Source of the DNA: Begonia masoniana
Lineage: Eukaryota > Streptophyta > Magnoliopsida > Cucurbitales > Begoniaceae
NCBI GenBank assembly: GCA_022432975.1
Contig: CM039502.1
Coordinates: 29,631,133 to 29,695,132, forward strand
Length of the DNA stretch: 64,000 nucleotides
Direction: 5' to 3'
Under the pieces are notes generated by a model. That model was given only the letters and a program-made list of their open reading frames with translations, made no database searches and was not told where the DNA came from. Positions 11,450-24,453 of this stretch are shown in pieces (within the stretch, counting starts at the first letter, position 1; each line of letters begins with the position of its first letter). The position numbers and the translations under genes are program-made.

Positions 11450-14400
11450 ATGGTGAGGGGACAACAGAGAGATGACAATGTGGATAGTACCACTATTGCT
11501 CAGCTAACGGAGTTGGTTATACGCCAATCACGCCAAATCGAGCAGCTTATGACCACCAGGAAAGAGCATGGGAACTCTAGTTCTAATGCAAACCATGATC
11601 CTGGTGGCGAACGCTTCCATAGACTTAGACCCCCAACATTTAATGGCCAAGTTTCGGATCTTGTTTATGCTGAGGAGTGGATTCAGAAAATGGAGGACAT
11701 ATTCAAGTACGCCAAGGTCGATGAAAGAGATAGGGTCACTTATGCTGTTTTTCATTTGGAACTGAGTGCAAGACATTGGTGGGACTCAATCCAGAGCACC
11801 ATTAATGCAGGAGCTATGACCTGGGAAATGTTTAAGACTGCTTTCTTTGATAAATATTTCAATAGGACCGTTCGGGCCAGCAAGAATAAGGAGTTCATGA
11901 ATTTACGTCAAACGGGCTCTGTGGCGGATTACATATGTAGGTTTGAGGCTTTATCACGGTTTGCTCCCCGATTGGTCGAGGATGATGAGGACAAGATCCA
12001 CCAGTTCGTTCAAGGATTGAAGCCGAGTTTCTATATGAGAGTAAAGACTGCTGGAATACATGATATACCATATGGTGAAGTGACGGCTAAGGCCTTGGAA
12101 CTGAAAGAAGCCGAGATAGCAACATATGCACAGCGTGAACAGCCAAGGAAGTTCATTAAGGAGGCTCAGCCGCCACCACGTCAGAACAAAGGATGGCAAC
12201 CGCAACAGAACAGGGGACCACAACAACAACAACAACAAGGTATAAAGAGACTCTTCAATCCAAATGATGATCAAGGAAAAGGAAAACGACCATTAGCCCC
12301 TCTATGCCCCAACTGCCAGAAGAACCACCATGGCGAGTGCAAGCTACACTCTGGCCGTTGCTACAGATGTGACAAGGTCGGACATGTAGTCAGAGACTGC
12401 CCCATGCCACCAAACCCCAATCAAGCAAGAATAGCACCCAGAGTCTTTGCTATGATGGAGGACGAAGATGCTGTGCAGCATACGGTCATAACAGGTACAA
12501 TTATGATCTGTGGTGATTCTGCTTACACACTTATAGACACGGGGGCCACCCACTCATTTATAGCAACCCTGTTTGTCTGTAAGCATAAGTTAGGATACTT
12601 ACCAGCTGATAGGCCATATAGTGTCATGTTACCGTCAGGGAAATCCTTACATTCTAAACAGATAGTGAAGGGTGACATTGTGTCCCTAGGAGATAGAAGT
12701 TATATGTAGAGCTGATTGTAATTGACATGAAGGGGTATGAAGTTATACTAGGAATGGATTGGTTATTCAGACACCATGCCACGATAAGTTGTAGGTCTAG
12801 ATTAGTTGAGTTCCGACCCCTGAATGGAGATCGGTATACATTCCAAGCTATCCCAAAAATAAGTAAAATACCAATTATATCCTCTCTAGAGACTCAACAG
12901 TTATTGAAAGGTGGCTGTGAGAGTTATCTAGCTAGTGTAGTTGATGTTCAGATAAAGTAAAAGTACAAGACATTCCTATAGTCCGAGAGTTCCCTGAAGC
13001 ATTCTTGGATGATTTGCCAGGATTACCGCCTGATAGAGAAATAGAGTTTGTGATTGATACATATCCCGAGGCATTACCTGTATCTAAGAACCCTTACCGT
13101 ATGGTGCCTGTTGAATTAAAGGAATTAAAAGTCCAACTACAGGAATTAGTAGACAAGGGATTTATACGCTCTAGTAGTTCTCCCTGGGGTGCACCTGTTT
13201 TATTCGTTAAGAAGAAAGATGGTTCTCTTAGAATGTGCATTGACTACAGATAGCGAAACAAGTTGACAATTAAGAATAAATATCCTTTACCCCGAATTGA
13301 TGATTTGTTTGACCAATTACAAGGAGCTAAGGTATTTTCAAAGATTGACTTACGCTCGGGTTACTACCAACTGAAGGTTAAGGAGAGTGATATACCAAAG
13401 ACAGCCTTCAGGACCCGCTATGGACATTATGAATTTCTTGTAATGTCGTTTGGTTTGACAAATGCACCCGCAGCTTTTATGGACTTGATGAATCGAGTGT
13501 TTCATGAGTACTTGGACAAGTTTGTAATTGTGTTTATAGATGACATCCTTATATACTCACAGACTGAAGCTGACCATGCAGAGCATCTAAGAATAGTTTT
13601 GACGACATTAAAGCAGCAACAACTTTATGCCAAGTTGTCTAAGTGTGAGTTCTGGCTGGATAAGGTCAACTTTTTAGGTCATGTCATTTCTGCTGAGGGC
13701 ATATAAGTAGATCCAACCAAGATTCAGGCTGTTAAGGACTGGCCACAGCCAAAGAATGTCAGTGAAGTCCGTAGTTTCCTTGGTTTGGCAGGTTATTATA
13801 GAAAGTTCATTAAGGGATTCTTTATGATAGCTAAGCCTTTAACTAATTTAACAAAGAAGGACACCAAGTACTCTTGGACTGAAGCTTGTGAAGAAGGCTT
13901 CCAAACACTTAAGCTGAAGTTGACGACAGCCCCGCTACTGACTCTACCAACTGAAGAATGAAAGTTTAGTGTTTACTGTGATGCATCCAAAGTTGGACTG
14001 GGGTGTGTTTTGATGCAAGAAGGAAAGGTCGTGGCTTATGCCTCTAGGCAGCTGAAGAGTTATGAACAGAATTACCCCACTCATGATTTAGAGTTAGCCG
14101 CAGTTGTTTTTGCACTAAAGATTTGGAGACACTATTTATATGGTCAGCAGTGTGAGATGTTTTCTGACCATAAGAGCCTGAAGTACCTATTCACCCAAAA
14201 GGAATTAAACATGAGGCAAAGACGTTGGTTGGAATTTGTTAAGGATTATGACTTCGAAATCAAGTATCACCCGGGTAAGGCTAATGCTGTAGCCGATGCT
14301 TTAAGCAGAATGTCGACAACAATGCAACCTACGTTATCAACCATGTCTGTACCCTTGAGGTCGGAGGTTCATAAATTTGAATTGGAGATGGTTTCTGAGT

Positions 14401-15866
14401 TGTCAGCCTTACTTGCCAATGTTACAATTAGACCAACTATTTTGGACAAGATCAAGGAGACACAACAAAAGGATTCGAAGAAAAATAATAGCATGATGAG
14501 TAAGTTGCAGGACGCCTCCTCTGAATTCAGTCTCTCCAATGATGGTATTTTGAAATTTTGGAATCGATGGTACATTCCAAGTGACAAGGAGTTGCGTGAG
14601 TTGATCTTGGCTGAGACTCACTCATCTTCTTTCTCTGTACACCCTGGTAACACCAAGATGTATCGGAATTTAAGGTTACATTATTGGTGGCAAAATATGA
14701 AGAGGGATGTTGCCAAGTATGTGAAGTCATGTCTTATATGTCAACAAGTTAAAGCAGAGCACCAATGCCCAGGAGGTACCCTTCAACCCTTACCGATCCT
14801 CAAATGGAAATGGGAAAACATTGCTATGGATTTTGTTGTTGGACTACCTAAGACAACTAAAGGTCATGACAGCATCTGGGTTGTAGTTGACAGATTGACG
14901 AAGTCAGCTCACTTCCTACCCGTGAGGACAACATACACGATGGACCAGCTTGCTGATCTGTATGTTCAGGAAATTATCAGATTGCATGGGATTCCGATAT
15001 CTATAGTCTCTGACCGTGATCCCAGGTTCACCTCAAGATTCTGGCAGAGTCTTCAGAGCACATTAGGATCGAAGTTATCCTTCAGCACTTCTTTTCACCC
15101 ACAAACCGATGGACAATCTGAGCGGACAATTCAGATACTCGAGGATATGTTGAGAGCATGTGTGCTAGACTTCCAGACATCTTGGAGTCGACATTTGCCC
15201 TTAATTGAATTCTCCTACAACAATAGTTACCAGTCCACTATTGGTATGGCACCCTACGAGGCGTTGTATGGTAGGAAATGTAGATCACCCTTATACTGGG
15301 ATGAAGTTGGTGAAGCAAAACTCGTTGGACCCGAGATTTTACAACAGATGTCAGATAATGTTGCCATTATTAGGAGGAGAATGATGACTGCACAAAGCTG
15401 ACAGAAGAGTTATGCAGACCAAAGAAGGAGAGATCTTGAATTTGCTGTTGGAGATGAAGTTTTTCTAAAGATTTCACCCTTTAAGGGAGTTTTAAGATTT
15501 GGTAAGAAGGGAAAGCTTAATCCACGATTTATTGGACCATTCCCCATCTTAGCTAGGATTGGCAGTACAGCTTACAAACTGGAATTGCCTCCATCACTGG
15601 AAAAGATACATAATGTCTTCCATGTGTCAATGTTAAGGAAATGCATACGTGATCCAGCACATGTTGTTGAACCAATTAGAATCGATATCGAGCCGACCTT
15701 AGAGTATGAAGAGAAACCAGTAAGGATTATGGAATCTGCGGTAAGGACTCTTCGAAATAAAGAAATTCCACTGGTGAAAGTTTTATGGATGAATCATGGT
15801 ATTGAAGAAGTCACTTGGGAGCGACAGCAGGACATATTGGACAAGTATCCAGAACTCTTTACTTGA
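11450..15866 (+). pseudogene. Gag-Pol polyprotein of element B (Tekay-like), broken
   Basis: Gag starts at 11450 (MVRGQQRDD), has a Q-rich linker and a CCHC knuckle (CYRCDKVGHVVRDC, about residue 303), then protease with intact D-T-G-A near residue 361. The frame shifts at about 12700-12727. Stops follow at 12958-12960, 13251-13253, 13704-13706, 13959-13961 and 15399-15401, with a shift near 12960-13005. Domains still readable: RT with FIDDIL near 13535, RNase H ([11 protein letters not shown] near 13975), integrase zinc finger 14625-14735, integrase core with VVDRL near 14885, SDRDPRF near 15010 and GQSERT near 15115 (the DDE residues are kept), and a C-terminal chromodomain-like segment VKVLW-NHG-EEVTWE near 15780-15820. 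The protein set would form virus-like particles, copy the RNA and integrate the copy, with the chromodomain possibly guiding integration. With five stops it cannot act on its own. Confidence 0.93.
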
Positions 15867-15894
15867 TCAATTTTCGGGGAAGAAAATTTTGTTT

Positions 15895-15907
15895 AAGGAG
15901 GGGTGGA
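15895..15907 (+). other. Polypurine tract of element B
   Basis: AAGGAGGGGTGGA directly before the 3' LTR start TGTAACACCC at 15908. Primes plus-strand DNA synthesis in Ty3-type elements. Confidence 0.88.
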
Positions 15908-16057
15908 TGTAACACCCGACAATCTCTGCAAGGTGATTTTCTTAACGGAATTAACTGTCACCTTTATTATTAATACTTGAATTTAATTTTAATGCCAAGG
16001 TTTATTTGGTTTCTAATTTTGGGGTGGCAAAATGGTAATTAGGAAAGATCTTATTAA

Positions 16058-16066
16058 TATAAATAG
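16058..16066 (+). promoter_or_regulatory. TATA box in the 3' LTR of element B
   Basis: TATAAATAG, 150 bp from the LTR start. It is followed by AAACCTCACTTAAACCCC and a pyrimidine-rich stretch where transcription could begin. In the 5' LTR the same place reads TGTAAATAG. Implies that about 2.1 kb or more of the LTR is R plus U5. Confidence 0.6.
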
Positions 16067-16849
16067 AAAATGGAAACCTTAAACCTCACTTAAACCCCAC
16101 TGTAGCCGACATTCTCTCTCGGCGATTCCCGTGCTTCTAGAGCTTTTTCTCTGCCGGCGATTCCCTCTTTGGCGATCGATTTCTCCAGCCTCCACTCTGA
16201 TAACCTACATTCGAGGTAAGATTTAGTCAATGTAGCTGCCGTGTAGTTGTTTGGAACTCTGTTTTCAACTAGAACTCAATGTTTCAAGATTCTTCAATGG
16301 CCGGATAATAGGAAAATTTTTATCGGTGTTTGGTAATTGCATTTCCGAATCGATTCAGGACATTTAATATAACCGACCCTGATTAATCGTTACTTGAACC
16401 CAGCTGTTTTGGTTTTAGATTTCAAACTGCACACAGAGAACTAGACTAAGGGATTCGGGAATGACTTTAGTTATTAGATTCTAGGATGATTTGTGATTAG
16501 GACTATTAGGAATTTTATTTTAACTACTACAATGTAATGTTTTAGGTGAAAAAGTCCGAAGAAAAGGAGCTCAAGTTCTAAGGTGTAGCGCCCCAAATTA
16601 TATAAACCCAGTTCGTTACTCATAGCTCGAACATAACTAAGAAACTTTGGACTAAATTTAAAACTTCGCTCGACAGTCGAAATTTGACATTTTCTAAAAC
16701 CTCAAAACATTTAAAGACTTGCAGCGGAAATCATTTGAGCGAAAATGGAGTTAAACGCATCTGCCGCTGAGCAAAGTCAACGGAAGAGGCTGAAACATAT
16801 AGAAAAAAGACTTCTTCCGGTGACTAAACGACAAAAGCTTCAACTACAT

Positions 16850-18103
16850 CATTCGGTAAGCTTAACACACGACATCCACCGATCACTAAACGACAAGACT
16901 TCTACTACATCATCCGGTAAGCTTAACACACGACATCCACCGATCACTAAACGACAAGCCTTCTACTACATCATCCGGTAAGCTCAACACACGACATCCA
17001 CCGATCACTAAACGACAAGACTTCTACTACATCATCCGGTAAGCTTAACACACGACATCCACCGATCACTAAACGACAAGCCTTCTACTACATCATCCGG
17101 TAAGCTTAACACACGACATCCACCGATCACTAAACGACAAGACTTCTACTACATCATCCGGTAAGCTTAACACACGACATCCACCGATCACTAAACGACA
17201 AGACTTCTACTACATCATCCGGTAAGCTTAACACACGACATCCACCGATCACTAAACGACAAGACTTCTACTACATCATCCGGTAAGCTTAACACACGAC
17301 ATCCACCGATCACTAAACGACAAGACTTCTACTACATCATCCGGTAAGCTTAACACACGACATCCACCGATCACTAAACGACAAGACTTCTACTACATCA
17401 TCCGGTAAGCTTAACACACGACATCCACCGATCACTAAACGACAAGACTTCTACTACATCATCCGGTAAGCTTAACACACGACATCCACCGATCACTAAA
17501 CGACAAGACTTCTACTACATCATCCGGTAAGCTTAACACACGACATCCACCGATCACTAAACGACAAGACTTCTACTACATCATCCGGTAAGCTTAACAC
17601 ACGACATCCACCGATCACTAAACGACAAGACTTCTACTACATCATCCGGTAAGCTTAACACACGACATCCACCGATCACTAAACGACAAGACTTCTACTA
17701 CATCATCCGGTAAGCTTAACACACGACATCCACCGATCACTAAACGACAAGACTTCTACTACATCATCCGGTAAGCTTAACACACGACATCCACCGATCA
17801 CTAAACGACAAGACTTCTACTACATCATCCGGTAAGCTTAACACACGACATCCACCGATCACTAAACGACAAGACTTCTACTACATCATCCGGTAAGCTT
17901 AACACACGACATCCACCGATCACTAAACGACAAGACTTCTACTACATCATCCGGTAAGCTTAACACACGACATCCACCGATCACTAAACGACAAGACTTC
18001 TACTACATCATCCGGTAAGCTTAACACACGACATCCACCGATCACTAAACGACAAGCCTTCTACTACATCATCCGGTAAGCTTAACACACGACATCCACC
18101 GAT
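16850..18103 (-). repeat. 61-bp tandem array, about 20 copies, in the 3' LTR of element C
   Basis: Unit includes CGACATCCACCGATCACTAA, ACGACAAGACTTCTACTACA and TCATCCGGTAAGCTTAACAC. Variation between units is mainly GACTT versus CCTT. It ends in GATGCCGTCAGCC, related to the GACGTCA words elsewhere. Spurious reading frames cross it. Confidence 0.95.
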
Positions 18104-18862
18104 GCCGTCAGCCAGATGATTTCCTTCATCTGATCGACAATCCTCACATCCACCAGTGACGTCAGCCGGATGATTTCCTTCATCCGATAGACTAACCTCA
18201 CATCCACCGGTGAACTTTATTCACCTATGATGGAACTTACAAACTTCACTCAAAGCATTCAAAACAACCAGACCCCAAATAACATTTGAAATTCAACAAA
18301 TAACCATTAACAAAAGAACAACATCTGTATCCTCGACATGACTTCGAAAATGATAAACTCCAACTGCATTTAAATCACGTTTTCTTGGCAGAGAGGAAAT
18401 TCCAAAGGTATCAAACATCAAATAACTACTAAGACTTCACCTACGGCCACTAGTTAACACACCAACAGAAGACTTCACCTACGGACAAGTGTTAAAACCA
18501 ACAGAGTACTTTTATCAGAAAGTCTCAAGGGAATGTATCCAAAAACATTAAAATCATTTCTGTCATTAGAAAACTTAACATACTTAAATCAAATCATAGC
18601 TCACTGAATCTTCACTTCTTCAGACACCAATTAATCCGCCTCATCAGTATACCAAATCGAGGCAGGGAAGTGCTCCTCCAACTTCACCTATTCTTCAGCG
18701 AACTTAGTAAACACACCTGCTGTCACTTCTTCACCTACATCACAAAACTCATATATTAGCATAATGCTAAGTAAGTAAAGCAGTAATGAAATGAAATGCT
18801 GATATCTGAATTCCTAAACATGCAATTTCTACTTTCTCATCTCAGTTGTCGTTCGTTCTTCA

Positions 18863-19090
18863 GATCCCCCTGTGAAATTGGGAGTTGGATCAATTCTCCC
18901 AAAGTATAAATATCCACTGACTCATTAAGGGGCGGATTATTTCTCTTAACAGTAATCTGATTCACATAGCTGTTTCCGATCCCCTTTGAAATTGGGAGTT
19001 GGATCAACTCTCTCAAAGTATAAATATTCACTGTCTCATTAAGGGGCGGATTATTTCCCTTAACAGTAAATCTGTTTCGTATAGTTGTTT
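18863..19090 (-). repeat. 115-bp tandem duplication inside the LTR of element C
   Basis: Two units starting at 18863 and 18978 (GATCCCC...GAAATTGGGAGTTGGATCAA...TTAAGGGGCGGATTATTTC). The same pair exists in the 5' LTR (about 25898-26115) and in the family-2 solo LTR (about 44580-44795), always within the candidate intron 2. Each unit can form self-complementary pairings such as GGGAGTTGGATC with GATCC. Confidence 0.75.
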
Positions 19091-19783
19091 CATTATGTTC
19101 ATTCCTTACCATGCTAACATGCATTCAAATTCATTTTCGTATACTTTTAAAACATGATGCATAATATACAGACACATTCAAATAAACATATTCATAATGT
19201 TTTGTGATGTAGGCCCGAAGGCGCAAGCAAACTTCACTTACCTGGTCTCCTGGAAATTGCTCAGTTTCAACTACTTTGGAAGCCCTGTTCACCTAATGTC
19301 ATAAACAAAATATCATTCAGATCTTCACTAAACTTCATCCTACACCATTCACAAACCTAAGGAGCTAGTTTAGAAGTTCGGATCATCGCACATTCTTGAT
19401 TCAACACTAACCCGAACTCAACTCACTCATAGCATTCTCAAAAATACACTTATTGCACTCTCTCTGCTATCTAGCCACTAAATCTCGAGAAAACGAAGGG
19501 AAAACTTACCTAGTTTGAGGAAATGGAGATCGGAGGGGAAAATCACCTGGAGCCCTGTTGAGCTTGAGCTGAATACCGAGAAGGAAAAATGAAGGAACAG
19601 TGGCGGCTAAACCTCAGTAAACCTTTCCTTAAATACGTTATCCACAATAAATTTCAATTTACCATTTTATCCTTACTCGTTCACTTATTAACCTAATCAC
19701 TAAATCACTCAAATTTCAAATTTATATTAAAACATTCTCTATAAATGGAAAGGCAAATCGGTTAATAGACACCGGGTGTTACA

Positions 19784-19800
19784 ATCTACCCTCCTTAAAG
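19784..19800 (-). other. Polypurine tract of element C
   Basis: Minus strand CTTTAAGGAGGGTAGAT, directly before the 3' LTR boundary at 19783. Confidence 0.85.
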
Positions 19801-19817
19801 AATTTTGTCCTCAAAAT

Positions 19818-22800
19818 TCAGTACCTGAATAATTCTGAATGTTGGTCTATCATGTCTTGTTGGCGATCCCAAGTTGTCTCCTCTAAGTTCTGGCTGTGCC
19901 ACAAGACCTTCACCAGAGGAACCTCTTTGTTGCGCAATACTTTAATCGCATAGTCTAAGATCTTTACTGGTTTCTCTTCATAAGTAAGAGTAGGATGAAT
20001 TTCGATGTTCTGCTGTTCCACAATTTGATATAGATCCCTTAAGCATTTCTTCAACATAGAAACATGGAACACACTATGTATCCCCTCCATAGAAGCCGGT
20101 AACTGCAACTGATAGGCTGCTCTCCCAATTCTTTTCAGAATAGTGAACGGTCCAATAAATTTGGGGTTCAACTTGCCCTTCATCCCAAATCTGACAACTC
20201 CTTTGAATGGTGAGACTTTGAGAAAAACTTCATCACCTATCTCGAATTTCAATTCTCTACGCCTGCAATCTACATAGTTTTTCTGTTTGCTCTGAGCTGC
20301 CAAAATTCTCTGTCGGATGAAGGCAACCTTCTCAACAGTTTGTTGCACAAAGTCAGGACCAAGCAACTGTGCTTCACCAACTTCATCCCAGTATAAAAGA
20401 GATCTGCACTTTCGTCCATACAATGCTTCATAAGGTGCCATTCCTATTGTTGCCTGAAAACTGTTATTATAAGAGAATTCTACTAAGGATAGGTACTTGC
20501 TCCAGGAACCTTGAAAATCCAATGTGCATGCACGAAGCATATCCTCTAATGTTTGAATGGTCATTTCAGACTGTCCATCTGTTTGAGGGTGAAAAGCTGT
20601 GCTAGAACTAAGCTGCGTGCCCATAGCCTCGTGCAAACTCTTCCAAAACTTGGATGTAAATCTAGAGTCTCGATCTGAAACTATAGAACTTGGAACTCCA
20701 TGTAGTCTAACAACTTCGTGCACATACAACTCAGCAAGCTGATCCATCGTGTAAGTCACCTTTATCGGTAGGAAGTGAGCTGATTTGGTTAGTCGGTCAA
20801 CTATTACCCAAATAGCATCATGCCCCTTCGCCGTCTTAGGCAATCCCATAACAAAGTCCATCGTTATTTGTTTCCATTTCCATTCGGGAACTGGTAATGG
20901 CTGTAAGGTCCCTGCAGGCCTCTGATGTTCAGCTTTAACCTGTTTGCAAATCAACACGATCCTACATATTCTGCCACACTTCGTTTCATACCTGGCCACC
21001 AACAATGTTGCCTGAGATCCTTGTACATCTTTGTACTCCCAGGGTGAACAGAGAACCTGGAAGAATGTGCTTCTGAAAGAATCTCATCTCGAAGTTCTTT
21101 AACGGCAGGAACAAACCACCTATTTCTAAATTTAAGGATTCCATCGACAGAATAGTTTAAATCCGAATCAACAGTAGATCCTATGATTAATTTGTACTTG
21201 TTGCATTCCGCATCATTTGCCTGAGCTTCCTTTATTTTCTTCAGAATAGTAGGCTTTAAGGTTATGGCTGAGAGTATAGCTGATACACTAGATACTGCTT
21301 CAAGATTAAACCTCTAAAATTCTGACTCTAAGGCTAATGACATATCGAAAATCATAGATGGGGTTGATGTTGTTACTCTACTCAAAGCATCTGCCACAAC
21401 ATTTGCTTTACCGGGATGATATTTTATTTCAAAAACATAATCCTTGACAAATTCCAACCATCGACGCTGCCTCATGTTTAGTTCCTTCTGTGTAAAAATA
21501 TACTTCAGGCTCTTATGATCTGAAAATATCTCACAAGATTGTCCATACAGGTAATGCCTCCAATATTTAAGTGCAAATACCACTGCAGCTAATTCTAAGT
21601 CATGTGTAGGATAGTTCTTCTCATGTGTTTTCAACTGTCTAGAGGCATAAGCTATCACTTTTCCATTCTACATTAACACACAACCAAGACCAATTTTGGA
21701 AGCATCACAATAAATACTAAATTTACCATCTTCAACTGGAAGGGTTAAAATTGGAGCATTGGTCAGTTTCTGTTTCAAGGTCTGGAAACTATGCTCACAT
21801 TCATTAGTCCATATATACTTCACATTTTTTCTTGTTAACTTAGTAAGAGGTGTAGCAATCTTCGAAAATCCTTCAATGAAATTTCTATAATACCCTGCAA
21901 GTCCAAGAAAACTCCTGATATCTGTAGCATTCCTTGGTTGGGGTAATTCCTTAACTGCATGTACCTTAGCTGGATCAACAGATATCTCATCCCCAAAGAT
22001 AACATGTCCTAAAAAGTGAACTTGGTCCAACCAAAATTCACACTTAGAAAACTTGGCGTAAAGTTGGTGTTGTTTTAATACTTCCAACACCAAGGTCAGG
22101 TGCTTAGCATGCTCATCTTTAGTACGGGAATAGATCAGAATATCATCAATGAACACTATGACAAATTTATCTAGGTATTCATGAAACACCCTATTCATAA
22201 GATCCATAAAGGCAGCTGGTGCATTAGTCAACCAAAAGGACATAACTAAAAACTCATAATGTCCATACCTTGTGCGAAAGGCAGTCTTTGGGATATCTTC
22301 AGATTTAACCTTCAACTGATAATAACCGGACCTAAGGTCAATCTTAGAGAAAACTCTTGTACCACTAAGTTGGTCAAATAAATCATCAATCCTTGATAAA
22401 GGATACTTGTTCTTGACAGTTAACTTATTCAATTCTCTATAATCAATGCACATACGCATTGATCCATCTTTCTTTTTGACAAAAAGGACAGGTGAATCCC
22501 ACGGTGAAAAGCTAGGGCGTATGAACCCTTTCTCCAATAAATCCTCCAACTGTTTCTTCAATTCCTTAAGTTCTGTAGGTGCTAGTCTATATGGATTTTT
22601 AGACACAAGTTCGGCGCCGGGGTAAACATCTACAACAAATTCAATTTCCCTATCTGGTGGTAAACCAGGGAGGTCATCTAAAAATACTTCGAGGAAGTCT
22701 TGGACAATTAAGAAATTTTGAGGATTTGCTTTTCCTACAAGCTGTGTGTATAAAATGCTAGCTAAGAAGCACAAATACTCTCCACACAGGGAAGATCTAG

Positions 22801-24298
22801 TGTTAATAGAAGTCATCACAGACATTTCCTTACTCTTCTTTGAAGCTTGAAAGGTATGTTTCAAATTACCAGGGGGTTGAAAGCTAACTATTCCAGTTCT
22901 ACAATCAATTGTGGCGTGGTGTTTAAACAACCAGCCCATACCTAGGATTACATCAAATCCTAATATATTCATAATTATAAGATCAGCAGGTAGACTTACG
23001 TTCCCTACTAACACGACACTATCAAGCATCACCTGGTTAGAGTGCATGCGTTCACCGGAAGGTAATGCAACACTAAATACATGCATGGAATGGGTAAACT
23101 GTACATCTAGCTTAACAGCAAATGCAGATGCTATGAATGAATGCGTCGCACCAGAATCTATTAAAGTAAAAGCAGGCATAGAGTTAATCAATATAGTACC
23201 TGACACAACAGCGGGCTGTTCCTCACCCGACTCCGTCATGGAGAATATCCTTGGTTTAATCATAACAGGGCCATTCTTAGGAACTGGACAGTCTCTGCTA
23301 ATGTGGCCGACCTTGTTACAATTGTAGCATCTGGTGATTCTAGGCTTCGAGCATTCCTTGAACGTGTGTCCAACCTCCTCACAGTTGAAGCACTTCCCAA
23401 AGCCCAGTCTGCATTCCCCCGGGTGGTTCTTCAAACACTTAGGACACTGGGGAAATTTCCTGACATTCTGTACCCTTCCTCCTGCTCCTTAGCTATTTTG
23501 GCCTTCACTTCGCCTCTTCGTTCCTCTTAGTTGGTGTGGCTGGTTAAACCTTTGTGGGACCTCCTTTGGTCCAGCACACTTCCTTTCAGCTTCTTCCACT
23601 TCCAGAGCAGTGGACACGACCTCGCTGAATGTCAAGCCTTTAATACCACAAAATTTAACCCCTCGGTAGATTTCTGGCTTCAGTCCATGCATAAATTTAA
23701 ACACTTTATCCTCTTCCTTGTGAGCAAAATGTCCACCAAACCTGGACAAGGACTCAAATTGTCTACTGTACTCGGCCACAGACCCCGTCTGCTTCAAGTT
23801 TAGAAACTCCAATTTCTTCGCGGTTTGGACTGTGCTGTTAAAATACTTCTCATAGAAGACGTCCTTGAACTGTGACCAAGGCATCGCCATAACATCAGTG
23901 GTAGTCTCTATTGTTTCCCACCAGAGTTGAGCTTCACCAGCCAAGTGGAATGTTGCCAACGTGACCTTGTCTCCCTCTCCAATGTTGGCACACCTAAACA
24001 TACTCTCAACCTTTCTAAGCCATCCATCAGCAATAACTGGATCAGATGACTATCCATCAAACGTGGGTGGTCTTAGTCTCCGAAATCTATCTCCAGAATG
24101 TTCATTGCTAGAACCCGAGTTGGCACTTCCTTGCACCTCTCGGTTCAACAGTACTCCTAGTTGGTCAGACTGTTGGCGCACTAGATCAGTTTGCTGACGC
24201 ACTAAATCCGTCAGCTACCTAATCACACTAGGCTCCTCTTCCTCTCTCACATTTGGCATTTCTCTTGGCACTCTAGGTCTCCCTGGGCGTCTGGCCAT
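19818..24298 (-). pseudogene. Gag-Pol polyprotein of element C (Tekay-like), broken
   Basis: Start codon at 24298 (MARRPGRPRV). Stops occur early in gag at about 24216 and 24050, the frame changes between 23489 and 23434, and further breaks lie at 21668-21670, about 21315 and about 21006. 23434-21668 holds two CCHC knuckles in a row ([28 protein letters not shown]), where family 1 has one, then protease with D-S-G-A, then RT with FIDDIL. 21658-21314 is RNase H. 21005-19818 is the integrase core (VIVDRL, SDRDSRF, GQSEMT: catalytic D, D, E kept) and the chromodomain-like C-terminus ([15 protein letters not shown]). With stops removed the order and length fit a single Tekay-type polyprotein. About five lesions make it inactive. 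Confidence 0.92.
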
Positions 24299-24438
24299 TG
24301 TACTAAATTCCTGCATAGGGTTAATTACACTCTTAAATATCTATTAACTAAGGTTAACATAAACACTTACAGTTGTTGAAGTACTTCCATGCAACGATTG
24401 GCACTGATGAGTAATCTTTTGAACGGTTTAACTGAATG

Positions 24439-24450
24439 TCTCTGATACCA
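24439..24450 (-). other. Primer-binding site of element C
   Basis: Minus strand TGGTATCAGAGA, matching initiator-Met tRNA at 11 of 12 positions of the plant consensus, three bases inside the LTR boundary at 24454. Confidence 0.9.
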
Positions 24451-24453
24451 TAC

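Larger units (their letters stand above)
16584..19783 (-). repeat. 3' LTR of element C (family 2)
   Basis: 3200 bp against 2366 bp for the 5' LTR. It has about 20 copies of the 61-bp repeat instead of about 5, and lacks about 110 bp that the 5' LTR has at about 24624-24735. It carries the minus-strand leader layout: GATGTAG acceptor near 18733, GGCCTACATCA word near 19208, donor GTAAGTG near 19240. Confidence 0.92.

Noticed and set aside
17000..18000. Centromeric satellite
   Set aside because: Arrays are short, differ by family and are bounded by LTR ends and target duplications, so they belong to the elements.
16850..18103. CRISPR-like array
   Set aside because: Units are repeated whole with no unique spacers, and the array lies in a plant LTR. 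The same holds for the other arrays.
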